From a virus, in the IMG/VR virus record IMGVR_UViG_3300045049_000070, positions 1-64,000 of that record: 64,000 bases of DNA; one strand, 5' to 3'. Each line of letters opens with the position of its first letter. Within the stretch, counting starts at the first letter, position 1. Both the position numbers and the translations under genes were made by a program. This document shows positions 8,311-16,525 of this stretch, one piece after another. The notes beneath the pieces are model-generated. The model had not been told where the DNA came from. It was given only the letters and a program-made list of their open reading frames with translations, and did not search any database.

Positions 8311-8312
8311 AA

Positions 8313-9908
8313 ATGGCAAACACCGAGCAACAAGAAGTTTATACCGACAACCAGATCGATCCGAACAAGGGTCCGATGCGCATCGACGGAGAACCTGTAT
8401 TCAGGTCTGAATACGAGAAAATGACGCAAAGCATTCCGTTCTACACGGACAGCTATAAACCATCAATGGATCCTCAGTATCCACCGGAGGTGGAAACCGT
8501 CCACAGCTATGGAGAATCGCGGGGTGCTCCAGTCGATCATGTGATGATGGCTGGAAACCAAGTCTTCGTCGACAAGTTGGCGGAAGGCACAAACATGCGT
8601 GAAGTCAATTTCGCACGTGAGTATTGGGCAGCGCATGGCGTACCCTTTCCGTACGAAATGTGGAAGACCATCGTCAAAGAATATGGTGGACGAATCCCAC
8701 TGACAATTCGTGCGGTACCAGAAGGGATTCTGATCCCGCCACGTAATCCGCTGGTGACCGTGGAGAACAACGGTGGGCGTGCAACTCGGGCCCTAACCAC
8801 ATGGGTAGAGACGATGGGTCTGTCGTATCTTTGGTACATGTCTACTGTTGCAACAAACGACTACTACCTCAGACAAACAATCGGGAAGTATTACGAATTG
8901 AGTGTCGACGCTGGTCTCTACGATCCAGGTCGTTTATTCCGCGACCACGACTTCGGATGGCGTGGCGTTGCTCCAGGAGCGGGTATTTACGGTGGAGGAG
9001 CGCACACGTTCAACTCGTTGGGCACTGACACATTCGGTTCTATCCCGTTCATGTGTTGGCACTATGGTGCGGCACCGAACGAGGTTGGATTCTCGATTCC
9101 GGCTATGGAGCACAGCACGGTTACTTCGTGGGGCAAGGATCGTGAAAACGACGCGTTCCTCAACATGACGGAAATCTACGCACATTCGAGTCGCCCATAT
9201 GCGATGGTGATAGACAGCTATGATCCGGAACGTGCTGTCGAGTGGATCACCAATCCTGATGGACCGATCGTCAAGATCCTGAAGGAGCGCAATGCCATCT
9301 GTGTGTTGCGTCCTGACAGTGGAAATCCGACCGAACTACTTCCAAAGTTGGCACAGATCGTAGCACGGAACGTTGGTTATACGACCAACAAGAAGGGCTA
9401 CAAGATCTTCAACTACTTCCGATTTATCTGGGGTGATGGTATCACGCACGAAGTCATCAATCGTATCGAGAACATGATGGTGTCTATCATGGGCTTCTCA
9501 GCAGAAAACTTCGCCTTTGGCCAAGGCGGAGCCAAACTCCAGTTGGTAGGTCGTGATGATCTCCAGTTCGCATACAAATGCTCGGCTGTGCGTTTAACCC
9601 ATGGTTCGTGGCGGAATGTCTATAAGCAGCCTGCTGGTATCTTGAACAAGAACTCGAAGATGGGTCTGGTTGAAACATTCGTTCTTGACCCAAGTAATTG
9701 GGAGTACGATGACATTTTGTATGTACGTGACATTCGCGACACCGAATCCATCGAAAGACTGAAGCTCGTTCCATTGATGGAAACTGTGTTCGAAAACGGA
9801 ATAGTGGAAAAACGATGGACCATAAAAGAAGTACGAGCGAACACTGAAAGAATCTACAAGAACGCTCCACAAGGTCACAGCGCTGGCGTTTACCCGCCTT
9901 TGGTGTGA
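8313..9908 (+). CDS. nadV: Nicotinamide phosphoribosyltransferase (NAMPT)
   Basis: This 531-residue protein makes NMN from nicotinamide and PRPP. It has the family marks in order: F-Y-T-D-S-Y-K-P-S-M near the N-terminus, an E-H-S-T-V box with the catalytic-type His at residue 267, R-P-D-S-G-N-P at 333-339 for the phosphoribosyl group, and a later W-G-D-G-I phosphate-binding turn. Length fits bacterial and phage NadV. ATG at 8313 is preferred to a TTG at 8307 because AAAGGGG lies at proper distance. Works with the NMNAT at 5093; such pairs in phages rebuild NAD+ after host defences deplete it. Confidence 0.95.
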   Translation: MANTEQQEVYTDNQIDPNKGPMRIDGEPVFRSEYEKMTQSIPFYTDSYKPSMDPQYPPEVETVHSYGESRGAPVDHVMMAGNQVFVDKLAEGTNMREVNFAREYWAAHGVPFPYEMWKTIVKEYGGRIPLTIRAVPEGILIPPRNPLVTVENNGGRATRALTTWVETMGLSYLWYMSTVATNDYYLRQTIGKYYELSVDAGLYDPGRLFRDHDFGWRGVAPGAGIYGGGAHTFNSLGTDTFGSIPFMCWHYGAAPNEVGFSIPAMEHSTVTSWGKDRENDAFLNMTEIYAHSSRPYAMVIDSYDPERAVEWITNPDGPIVKILKERNAICVLRPDSGNPTELLPKLAQIVARNVGYTTNKKGYKIFNYFRFIWGDGITHEVINRIENMMVSIMGFSAENFAFGQGGAKLQLVGRDDLQFAYKCSAVRLTHGSWRNVYKQPAGILNKNSKMGLVETFVLDPSNWEYDDILYVRDIRDTESIERLKLVPLMETVFENGIVEKRWTIKEVRANTERIYKNAPQGHSAGVYPPLV

Positions 9909-10114
9909 AAACTTCGCAGCTACGCGTTACTACGATGCTAGCTCTACTAACGCTAGTATCTAGTAATACCCCAACTGTCTTTGCACTCAAACGTGAGGAA
10001 GGACAGTTGGATACTAGCTATCCATTAGATTCCTTGTCCGACAGGGATAGGAAGCGTCTTGTCGCTGAATCACGTCGCAAACGCATTCAAGGTCCTAAGA
10101 GAGGAAGGTGGTGA
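9905..10114 (+). CDS. Small exported protein (69 aa)
   Basis: GTG start overlapping the NAMPT stop. The first 27 residues look like a Sec signal peptide: basic start, hydrophobic M-L-A-L-L-T-L-V, then T-V-F-A as a plausible cleavage site. The remaining 42 residues are very charged and end in an Arg/Lys-rich tail. Function unknown; presumably envelope or periplasm. Confidence 0.65.
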   Translation: MKTSQLRVTTMLALLTLVSSNTPTVFALKREEGQLDTSYPLDSLSDRDRKRLVAESRRKRIQGPKRGRW

Positions 10115-10116
10115 CA

Positions 10117-10383
10117 ATGAGCCGGTACTTACAACGTGTCATCGACATAGCCACACGCTGTGGTTTCAAGATGAAGTTCAATCGCAATCGCAAGAAATGC
10201 ACGTTCACAAACGTGATCAACCAACGAGTAACTATCGAACTTGAGACAGAACTCTACGTCGAAGACGGTGAGATCGTTGTTTGGTTCAACTGTAACGATG
10301 GCATGTCTGGCAATGACTCAGACTACGCTTTCTGGAAGTCATTCAAACGTATGATGACCAATGCGGATGGACTCTCCCTATGA
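10117..10383 (+). CDS. Hypothetical protein (88 aa)
   Basis: ATG at 10117 follows GAGGAAGG; an in-frame upstream GTG at 10108 is less likely. The protein has a basic N-terminal half and an acidic C-terminal half with beta-strand character (V-T-I-E-L-E-T-E-L-Y-V). Stop overlaps the next start. Confidence 0.75.
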   Translation: MSRYLQRVIDIATRCGFKMKFNRNRKKCTFTNVINQRVTIELETELYVEDGEIVVWFNCNDGMSGNDSDYAFWKSFKRMMTNADGLSL

Positions 10384-10583
10384 GTCGCACGAAGAACACT
10401 ACCAAACGACGAACCGTCAATCGCTTTAAGGACGGTGAGCGCGCGGAACACGATCCAGCGTTTAGCGGTGAACGTTATGGCAATCGTCGTAAAGACGTGA
10501 AGAAGGTGAAACGAGCTGTCAGCAAAGCGCTTCGCGGACAACAGAAGAAGGTTGATAGAAAGGAAATTAAAGATGTCAACTGA
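10380..10583 (+). CDS. Small highly basic protein (67 aa)
   Basis: Starts by ATGA overlap. About one third of residues are Lys or Arg, spread along the whole chain, with almost no hydrophobic core, so it is probably disordered and binds nucleic acid. No family recognised. Confidence 0.7.
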   Translation: MSRTKNTTKRRTVNRFKDGERAEHDPAFSGERYGNRRKDVKKVKRAVSKALRGQQKKVDRKEIKDVN

Positions 10584-10770
10584 AACGCCCGAGGAAGTCC
10601 AATGGCGTAATATCCGCAAAGTTGTCAAAGCGCTTGCTGATCATTGTTTTGGCAGTCCTGACGATCCCAAGTACGGACTCTACCATGTAGCACTGACGAC
10701 CAGCTTGACAGCAAAAGACGGTCCTACCTTCCAACTAGAGCCACTTCCGAAGTCAAAGGACAAGAAATGA
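10573..10770 (+). CDS. Hypothetical protein (65 aa)
   Basis: ATG at 10573 (M-S-T-E-T-P-E-E) is preferred over an upstream TTG at 10552, with AAAGGAAA before it. Helical start, Lys-rich end. Overlaps the preceding gene by 11 bases and the following one by four. Confidence 0.7.
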   Translation: MSTETPEEVQWRNIRKVVKALADHCFGSPDDPKYGLYHVALTTSLTAKDGPTFQLEPLPKSKDKK

Positions 10771-11072
10771 ATAAGGACATGCACGATTTAGAACTCTATT
10801 TGTGGAACTTTGGTACCATTTTTGGACTAATGCTCACAGCTGCTGCGATCGTTAACCTTCACCTAACCGGATACAACCTAATTGCAATCTTCGCTTTGCT
10901 ATGGGTTGCGGGTGCAATGATTGATGTTTGCTTAATGGTAAGCTGCGCGGCAATCGTGGGATTTAAACGCTTGCGAGACCTCGGCTGGCTCAGTCCTAAA
11001 CTACATCTGCGTCGCATCACTTGTGTTGCCCTCTGTATGTATGCCATGAAGATGTTGACCCTTCTAACATAG
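10767..11072 (+). CDS. Integral membrane protein (101 aa)
   Basis: Two or three membrane segments are visible: residues about 12-33, 37-65 and 84-99. A short charged cytoplasmic-type loop (F-K-R-L-R-D) separates them. No holin signature I can identify; no lysis genes lie nearby. Coupled by ATGA to the 10573 gene. Confidence 0.75.
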   Translation: MNKDMHDLELYLWNFGTIFGLMLTAAAIVNLHLTGYNLIAIFALLWVAGAMIDVCLMVSCAAIVGFKRLRDLGWLSPKLHLRRITCVALCMYAMKMLTLLT

Positions 11073-11079
11073 GACCAAA

Positions 11080-11523
11080 ATGGATAACGCAAGACGGATG
11101 GAAGATGTGGTTGCCAAACTTTGCATCGACATTTGGGACGAAACGCCACAGAATCACGTGTGCGGCCTGATCGAGGAAGTGATGGAGGCTGCGGCCGAAA
11201 CTCATCTTCTTACTGAGCAAGAAGCGATTGCTGTGGCAACAGCAGCTATCAAGAGGGCGTGGGCGTCAACTATGCTTGGAGATCCAAGAGTCTATGACGA
11301 ACAAGCGCACAAACGACGAATTAACTCAGAACTCAACGATGTCGTCACAATGGCTTGTGTGGTGCGCCAAACGTCAGGCAGTCCTCAACTTGCAACTGAA
11401 TCGTTCGTATCATCTGCGCTTGACAAGCTAATGGTGATCACCCAGAAGGCATTAAATCATAATGGACTCAAAGAGTTGATGCAGAAGCTTGATCGAAAGA
11501 GAGAACAAGGAATTCGGTTGTGA
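11080..11523 (+). CDS. Possible MazG-like all-alpha protein (147 aa)
   Basis: All-helical. L-I-E-E-V-M-E-A (residues about 28-35) and N-S-E-L-N-D-V-V (about 88-95) give an EExxE...ExxD spacing like that of MazG-type NTP pyrophosphatases, which use these acids to bind magnesium. The match is short and the rest of the family pattern is not clear, so this is a tentative call. AGGACC precedes the ATG. Confidence 0.4.
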   Translation: MDNARRMEDVVAKLCIDIWDETPQNHVCGLIEEVMEAAAETHLLTEQEAIAVATAAIKRAWASTMLGDPRVYDEQAHKRRINSELNDVVTMACVVRQTSGSPQLATESFVSSALDKLMVITQKALNHNGLKELMQKLDRKREQGIRL

Positions 11524-11939
11524 ACTTCATTAATCTATGGAACGAAATCAAGAACACGTTGCCGCACGTAGATACTTCTGAGTGGAGCCTTACCGACGAA
11601 CAGATTTCGATTATCAACCAGATAAACGTTTGCAAACGAAGGATGCGATCGTCATACTACTGGATTCAGCTGATGGTCATTTTGTTCATCTCTCTAACCT
11701 TATGCATGACAGTCCTGCAAGAAGACCAAGCATTTATTGCCGTCACGTTCAGACTAGTAATGGCCTTTGCTGTAGGATTCGGATTCTCTAAGATAATCCG
11801 TCTTGCAGAGGCACACGATCAATTCGTTCAGCTGCATGCTCAGTTGATGAACACTAGCCCTCCGTTACCCGGAGCACCGGGATACGTTGAACCTTTACCC
11901 GAAGGAATAAATGATGGGCGTAGAACCGAAACCACCTGA
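11520..11939 (+). CDS. Membrane protein with two TM helices (139 aa)
   Basis: GTG start overlapping the previous stop. Two adjacent hydrophobic segments at residues about 45-66 and 72-92 form a helical hairpin; a charged N-terminal domain precedes them and a Pro-rich acidic tail follows. Role unknown. Confidence 0.75.
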   Translation: MNFINLWNEIKNTLPHVDTSEWSLTDEQISIINQINVCKRRMRSSYYWIQLMVILFISLTLCMTVLQEDQAFIAVTFRLVMAFAVGFGFSKIIRLAEAHDQFVQLHAQLMNTSPPLPGAPGYVEPLPEGINDGRRTETT

Positions 11940-12033
11940 CAAATATCTACGCGGTGGAGACCATCATTGGCTTGAAGAATGGAAGAAGGTGTTTTACGAA
12001 TTAGCACAGACATCTATCAAACGCAACACATGA
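11911..12033 (+). CDS. Small hypothetical protein (40 aa)
   Basis: Two consecutive ATG codons (11911, 11914) follow AAGGA. The short product opens M-M-G-V-E-P-K-P-P-D and contains H-H-W-L-E-E-W-K-K, with a stop that overlaps the next ATG. It overlaps the 3' end of the 11520 gene by 29 bases. The ribosome site and coupled stop are the reasons to call it. Confidence 0.6.
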   Translation: MMGVEPKPPDKYLRGGDHHWLEEWKKVFYELAQTSIKRNT

Positions 12034-12197
12034 ACTTCTTCAAAAAGCTGCTATATCAACGCATACAAAAGCGGAATGCGCGTAAGATGCGTGAACACAT
12101 CATAGAGATGCAACGTTGCACTCCGAATGTGCCTGAAAACGAGAGGCTAAGAACTCTCCTATATCAAGTCCGTCGTGAGCTCGAAGCACGAATGTAG
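12030..12197 (+). CDS. Small basic helical protein (55 aa)
   Basis: ATG at 12030 overlaps the preceding stop. Nearly every third residue is Lys or Arg; predicted as one long amphipathic helix with a turn. Last gene before a strong terminator, so it ends this transcription unit. Confidence 0.65.
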   Translation: MNFFKKLLYQRIQKRNARKMREHIIEMQRCTPNVPENERLRTLLYQVRRELEARM

Positions 12198-12219
12198 AGA
12201 GAATGGAATGTCCAAAAGA

Positions 12220-12252
12220 AAAGCCCTGTAGATGATGAGTCTACAGGGCTTT
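12220..12252. terminator. Bidirectional intrinsic terminator
   Basis: A 13-bp perfect stem (AAAGCCCTGTAGA with its complement) around a 7-base loop. The stem has A-runs on the left and T-runs on the right, so it works for both strands, between the rightward genes ending at 12197 and the leftward gene ending at 12275. Confidence 0.9.
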
Positions 12253-12274
12253 GTCATTTGCGCCTCTGATTTTA

Positions 12275-13000
12275 TCAGGCTGTCTCAGCGTTCAGTTCTT
12301 TAAGAACTGCCTTAAGGTGTTTCATTACCTTGGTCTTGTTCGTGAACTCACGACTCAAAAACGCCAGATCTGCTTTACGCAAGTTACTGATGTTCTTAAG
12401 TTTGGCAACTATTTGAGTTTCGCTCATTTCGTCTTCATGAGCTCGCGCCACAAGATTCTGCACCTTGATCGAAGGTCCCTTCTTTGGCTTCGTTTCTGTA
12501 GTTTTTGTTGCCTGAGCCTGAGCTTTAGGGGCCTTCTTTTTTGATCCTTCGGTAGCCACGTCGAAGAAATCGTCTTCGTCGTCTTCGCCGACGCCAGACG
12601 ATTGTTCTGCCATCACACCAGCTTTCTTCAGCGCCATTCTGGCTTTTTGTTCTTCGTTGCGAAGTCTAGTAATTTCTTCCTTCGCTTCTTCTGTAGAAAG
12701 CAAAACAGCTGCATACTCTGGAGTAACTAATTTCAGCAGACGCGTGTTGATCGTCTTACGGAAATCAGCCGAATCCAGCACTTGCATTCGCGGAACCTGC
12801 TGCGTAATGTCAAAAGGAATAAACGACTTTGGCACCCTGACGATATCTGCGCCATTACCATTTTTCTTCGGGATAGAGATAACGACTTTACCTTCAAGGG
12901 AGTCACGTGTGTTATTCAAAACCCATACTGGACCGCGATCTGCTTTCTCCAGCTCTTCAAGAGTTGTCCATTTACGACCGCGGGAAATTACTTCTGCCAT
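12275..13000 (-). CDS. Hypothetical protein with acidic/basic linker (241 aa)
   Basis: A leftward gene. Residues 1 to about 130 look folded; 135-185 are a disordered linker with a D-D-E-D-D run then Lys/Ala/Thr/Gln-rich sequence; 185-241 are helical. The layout (domain, charged linker, small helical domain) suits a nucleic-acid or virion-associated protein, but I recognise no family. Last gene of the minus-strand island, ending next to the bidirectional terminator. Confidence 0.8.
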   Translation of the reverse strand: MAEVISRGRKWTTLEELEKADRGPVWVLNNTRDSLEGKVVISIPKKNGNGADIVRVPKSFIPFDITQQVPRMQVLDSADFRKTINTRLLKLVTPEYAAVLLSTEEAKEEITRLRNEEQKARMALKKAGVMAEQSSGVGEDDEDDFFDVATEGSKKKAPKAQAQATKTTETKPKKGPSIKVQNLVARAHEDEMSETQIVAKLKNISNLRKADLAFLSREFTNKTKVMKHLKAVLKELNAETA

Positions 13001-13063
13001 AGATTGTGTATCCTAACTGTAGATTGTTGAAAATGACGTGCCCCGCTGTTCGCGTTTATTGGT

Positions 13064-13558
13064 CTACAGTTTGATTGACGCTAATGACTCTCTTACGTCA
13101 TTTAGCTTGAATGTTGACCCTGTTCGTTGTGCCCATTTTGTGAATCGTTTTGGCGACCAGAATTTCTTTTGTTGATTTGGTGCCAATCCAAACACAGTGC
13201 TGAGTACGACGCTAACGTGGCTGTCCTTCTCATTTACAGTTTCACCCACCTTGATGGGCGGAAAGTCTACAACTTGGCTATTCTTTTCAATATGTCTCGG
13301 AAATGATTGTCGGATATATTCAGCATATCTGTCGATTGCCAGTCCGAGTTTGATATTCTTGGTCGCCGCCGTCGCTGCGGTCCTCACCTTGAATGTCTTT
13401 TCCCCTTTTATCGCAGCAATTGTTTGAACGTCGACCCCATCGTCACTCAGTTCTTGAAATCCGCATTGCCCATTTCCACGTCGATAACAACATTTTACGG
13501 GACACAAACTGACCGTCAGTTCTAGATGCTCAAGTCCGCAATACACCTCAGACACCAT
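13064..13558 (-). CDS. Cys-rich N-terminal hypothetical protein (164 aa)
   Basis: ATG at 13558 chosen because AAAGGA sits just upstream and a TTG at 13573 would lengthen the overlap. Residues about 17-35 hold a cluster C-P-V-K-C-C-Y-R-R-G-N-G-Q-C that could bind zinc. The middle is Lys/Ala/Thr-rich helix and the end is basic. A DNA-binding or regulatory role is conceivable from the zinc-like cluster and the resolvase neighbour. Confidence 0.7.
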   Translation of the reverse strand: MVSEVYCGLEHLELTVSLCPVKCCYRRGNGQCGFQELSDDGVDVQTIAAIKGEKTFKVRTAATAATKNIKLGLAIDRYAEYIRQSFPRHIEKNSQVVDFPPIKVGETVNEKDSHVSVVLSTVFGLAPNQQKKFWSPKRFTKWAQRTGSTFKLNDVRESLASIKL

Positions 13559-13748
13559 TTCCTTTTGCAGCAATCTTAGCGATTCTCACTTCGACTTCTA
13601 CAATTCCACATTCTGAACATTCAGGTTGCTCTCTTTTCAGGTCATCTTCAGATGCGAATATCGTTACTCCACCTTTGGCTTCACCAAGTTCATACCGGAA
13701 ACTTGTGGAACACATAAATCCCTTTCGAATATCAGTATTATCGTTCAT
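13548..13748 (-). CDS. Small hypothetical protein (66 aa)
   Basis: Coupled by an ATGA overlap to the resolvase gene upstream and overlapping the 13064 gene downstream. Contains C-S-E-C near residue 45, a possible half of a metal site. Function unknown. Confidence 0.65.
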   Translation of the reverse strand: MNDNTDIRKGFMCSTSFRYELGEAKGGVTIFASEDDLKREQPECSECGIVEVEVRIAKIAAKGNGV

Positions 13749-14338
13749 CTTTCGTTCTTTCTGTTGTAGAGTTTCGCTGTGCTTGTGTCTTCAACTTGGG
13801 TCATTAGACGATAGAATCGCTTCCGACCCATGGTCCCAAAATCTTTCTGTCCCAGAGCTTGATGCAACGCGTACACGCCAATTAGGCTTGCATCTAATTG
13901 GTGAGGTGCCGTCTTGCACAGACGATATTCATCTTTCAGCTCAATTCCATGACGAGCAACCGCGTTCTTCCACACAGCTGCCGGAATATACGCGTCTGGC
14001 AATCCTAGCGATTGCAATAAGCCGAGCATCATGTTCACGGCTTCAACAGTCGGTCCTTTGATGCCTCGTGTCATATATCGTTCGCCATAAATCCCCCTTG
14101 GCTTCCATCTGTCCACCATTTCTGTTGCCCATTCGAGAAACGCACGACTCTGTTCCTGTCGCTCCCTGTGATCCTTCAGGTTATTTATCGGACACGGACA
14201 TAATCCATTGATCAGCACGTCGAATTTTACTCGATCGTCAATCAATCGGCCTTCAACGATCGAAAATCCATAGTTCTTGGAACCCGGGTCGTGGGCAAAG
14301 ATTCTTAGCGCATTTTTGTTCTGTGATCTGGTGGACAT
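13745..14338 (-). CDS. RuvC-like Holliday-junction resolvase
   Basis: An RNase H-fold nuclease. The first catalytic Asp is in H-D-P-G-S-K-N-Y-G (D17), the Glu in Y-G-E-R-Y-M-T-R-G, and the last acid in H-Q-L-D-A-S-L-I-G-V-Y-A, matching the DxGxxxxG...E...DAxxxA pattern of RuvC and phage relatives. It would cut branched recombination or packaging intermediates. ATG at 14338 is preferred over 14368 because GAG precedes it; the alternative adds ten residues. First gene of the minus-strand island. Confidence 0.8.
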   Translation of the reverse strand: MSTRSQNKNALRIFAHDPGSKNYGFSIVEGRLIDDRVKFDVLINGLCPCPINNLKDHRERQEQSRAFLEWATEMVDRWKPRGIYGERYMTRGIKGPTVEAVNMMLGLLQSLGLPDAYIPAAVWKNAVARHGIELKDEYRLCKTAPHQLDASLIGVYALHQALGQKDFGTMGRKRFYRLMTQVEDTSTAKLYNRKNER

Positions 14339-14377
14339 AGCATTCTCATTTACAAAGCGGACTTGCATCCTGGGCCT

Positions 14378-14387
14378 TAATTTGATT
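14378..14387 (+). promoter_or_regulatory. TAATTTGATT motif, candidate promoter (site 1)
   Basis: Located 42 bases before the 14420 start, in the divergent gap between the minus-strand island and the virion region. Same ten-base word as at 16423, 29428 and 36692, with close variants at 17105 and 62869. At this copy it is followed by CAGTATTAAATT. Confidence 0.45.
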
Positions 14388-14419
14388 CAGTATTAAATTG
14401 CAGTCCAGGAGCTGAGAAC

Positions 14420-15691
14420 GTGCCTTTTCAACGCCGCTCGAACAATAAAATCCTTCCGCCAAATAGTCGCACAGCGGATGTGGCTCGGAAGACGCTGGAT
14501 GCTCTGGTTCCAGTCCAACAGCGAAAATATGCGAACGCATTCAAAGCAAATGGATATGAAACGTTGGTCTACAGTAGATTGAAACACGGAACTCCGTGTT
14601 CATGTCAATCTTCTAGACGAGCACAGGCCAGCATTCTTGACGAGCAAACAGGAAAATTGAAGAAAGGCCAGATGGAGAAAATATTGACCGGAGGACTATC
14701 TTTCCGTGTCAATCCATACGGCGTAAAAGAACCGATGCGTGACGATCTGCGTGCCCCTCGTGGTGGTCAATCTCAACCCCGAGACGAGCAGATTTATGAC
14801 GTGCTAGACAACAGTAAACCAGTTGCTGATTGGGAATTAGAGGACGACGTACTCGATAATCCTAATGCGACAGTCACTAGGGCAGCGAATGGTGACGAAG
14901 ATGATGCACAGGCTGATATTGTTGATCAAACAGCAGATGATGCTAGCGAGCTGGTGGACATTGAAGCGTATGCTAATGACAGCAAATGCGCAGTTTGTTT
15001 CGGGACCGGATATGTCGGTGGATTTACGTTGCTGAACGGATTGCGCTTAGTGATATGCACACAATGGCCTGCCATCTCCAATCTGGTGGGAACTATTGAA
15101 CCAAACCGTGTTCCGCATTCATTCTTTACGACAGATGTGTCGTTTACCGTCACGTTACCAAAAGGAGTGATTGGTGTTGATGCATTCAGATTGTGGAACA
15201 ACGATTTGCAGATTCACCCACTGACCATCACAATTGACGGTCTTTCGTATTCGATGGACTTGTTAAGAGCGTTTTGTGACGGACGTCCGCATACGTTCAG
15301 ATTCCAGTTTGAACGCCTGACGTATTTCACGCACGTAGAGCTCCAATTCAATTTGTCGGCCATTCCTGCTCTATTCGATTTCCCACGCGGGACGTTTGGA
15401 GCAAACATGCAGAACGTGGAAAATTTGGAGGACATGCAGTTGTATGCGAGTCCAGAGATTCCAAACATCGAACGTGAAGACATGCTGGTCGAATGTACGT
15501 TGGGGAAGGCATTGGTCGTCAGTTCAGTAACTGATTGGAAGACCAACAAACGTGATATTCTGGGCTGGGACGTGAACGTGCGTGCGCTCCAACCATCAGA
15601 ACTATTGAACTTGCTCCCACGTCGTCACCCAACGCATCAGAAATCCACTTACATGATAAGAGACAATATTGATGGTGGACGGAGAACGTAA
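14420..15691 (+). CDS. Probable virion protein with zinc motifs (423 aa)
   Basis: GTG start with CAGGAG ten bases upstream. The N-terminal 140 residues are basic with C-S-C (residues 60-62), a central Asp-rich linker (about 140-185), then C-A-V-C-F-G-T-G-Y, together a likely CxC...CxxC zinc site. The rest is beta-rich with structural-protein character. It opens the long virion/accessory operon and is preceded by the TAATTTGATT motif. I take it for a structural protein from context; no named family. Confidence 0.65.
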   Translation: MPFQRRSNNKILPPNSRTADVARKTLDALVPVQQRKYANAFKANGYETLVYSRLKHGTPCSCQSSRRAQASILDEQTGKLKKGQMEKILTGGLSFRVNPYGVKEPMRDDLRAPRGGQSQPRDEQIYDVLDNSKPVADWELEDDVLDNPNATVTRAANGDEDDAQADIVDQTADDASELVDIEAYANDSKCAVCFGTGYVGGFTLLNGLRLVICTQWPAISNLVGTIEPNRVPHSFFTTDVSFTVTLPKGVIGVDAFRLWNNDLQIHPLTITIDGLSYSMDLLRAFCDGRPHTFRFQFERLTYFTHVELQFNLSAIPALFDFPRGTFGANMQNVENLEDMQLYASPEIPNIEREDMLVECTLGKALVVSSVTDWKTNKRDILGWDVNVRALQPSELLNLLPRRHPTHQKSTYMIRDNIDGGRRT

Positions 15692-16167
15692 TGCCAATCA
15701 CGAACAAGACTGTAGATTTGTGGTCACAAGTTCAACTGAAGGTCGATGGACGTCCTGTCAAAAGCGGTGATTTCTATGACATCAGTTATGATGTTTATCT
15801 GGATAACGAGTATGTCGGTTATTTGATCTCGGACTACGCATTGAATACTACTGTCCAGAATTTCTTAGACAAATTGGCTCCAGATCAATCACGATTAGCT
15901 GATGTTATGTCTGCTGTTCCTTCACGATATAGATTCAACTACTATTATCTGAACTACCTAGAAATCAAAAGAAAGTGGCAAGGTCAGGGAATAGGTGGAA
16001 TCGCGTTGCAGAAATGGTTTTCCAAGTTGAAGTCCCCAGCGATGGTTGGATTAACGCCCGCAAAGATTGCGAATGTCCCAGTAGATATCGTCCGTAAGTT
16101 CTATCTTAAGAATGGATTCAAGAAAGTAAATCCGCATTATTTTGTCACTTTCATTAAGAGCAAATAG
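15691..16167 (+). CDS. GNAT-family N-acetyltransferase with tag-like N-terminus
   Basis: Residues about 80-110 contain L-E-I-K-R-K-W-Q-G-Q-G-I-G, the acetyl-CoA pyrophosphate loop (QxxGxG/A), and near residue 145 F-Y-L-K-N-G-F-K-K matches the C-terminal motif B of GNATs. Substrate unknown. It begins M-P-I-T-N-K, one of a series of related N-termini in this region. Starts by TAATG overlap with the virion gene. Confidence 0.8.
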   Translation: MPITNKTVDLWSQVQLKVDGRPVKSGDFYDISYDVYLDNEYVGYLISDYALNTTVQNFLDKLAPDQSRLADVMSAVPSRYRFNYYYLNYLEIKRKWQGQGIGGIALQKWFSKLKSPAMVGLTPAKIANVPVDIVRKFYLKNGFKKVNPHYFVTFIKSK

Positions 16168-16168
16168 T

Positions 16169-16405
16169 ATGGAAACCGTTTACGCTAACATTAGACGATT
16201 GGGTCGTATTCTAGCCGTGGCAAATAATCGTGGAATCGGTGAAGGGCTCGATAATCCATTTGCAACCGAAGCCGATATTCTCAACGATGATGTGGGAACC
16301 CAAGAAGAATATGAACATGCTGATCGTATGGGATTAAATGGACGTCCGATCGAAAAACCCACGGGAACAGGCATGGATCGAGAATCTATGGGGATGCAAT
16401 CGTGA
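16169..16405 (+). CDS. Hypothetical protein (78 aa)
   Basis: ATG at 16169 chosen rather than a TTG at 16142 inside the GNAT gene. The N-terminus is an amphipathic basic helix (Y-A-N-I-R-R-L-G-R-I-L-A), the remainder Gly/Asp/Glu-rich and probably disordered. The helix resembles the second class of tag seen in neighbours (A-R-L-K-x-x-A), so it may belong to that set. Confidence 0.65.
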   Translation: METVYANIRRLGRILAVANNRGIGEGLDNPFATEADILNDDVGTQEEYEHADRMGLNGRPIEKPTGTGMDRESMGMQS

Positions 16406-16422
16406 TCGGCATTTCGTGTGGG

Positions 16423-16525
16423 TAATTTGATTCCATACACAAGATAGTTGGGTGGCGGTGGTTGGACCAGAATTCATTCTGGAAACCGTTCCGTTCCGTC
16501 GTCATTCACTTAGGATTAGGAAATT
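16423..16525 (+). promoter_or_regulatory. Duplicated leader copy 1 (TAATTTGATT motif plus hairpin)
   Basis: Starts with TAATTTGATT at 16423-16432 and shares about 36 bases, apart from one mismatch, with the leader at 17105. A variable part follows with a perfect hairpin CCAGAAT-tc-ATTCTGG (about 16468-16483), then a shared GTCATTCA and AGGAAATTATGGCGATCA around the next start. Probably a promoter with an untranslated leader. Confidence 0.5.
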
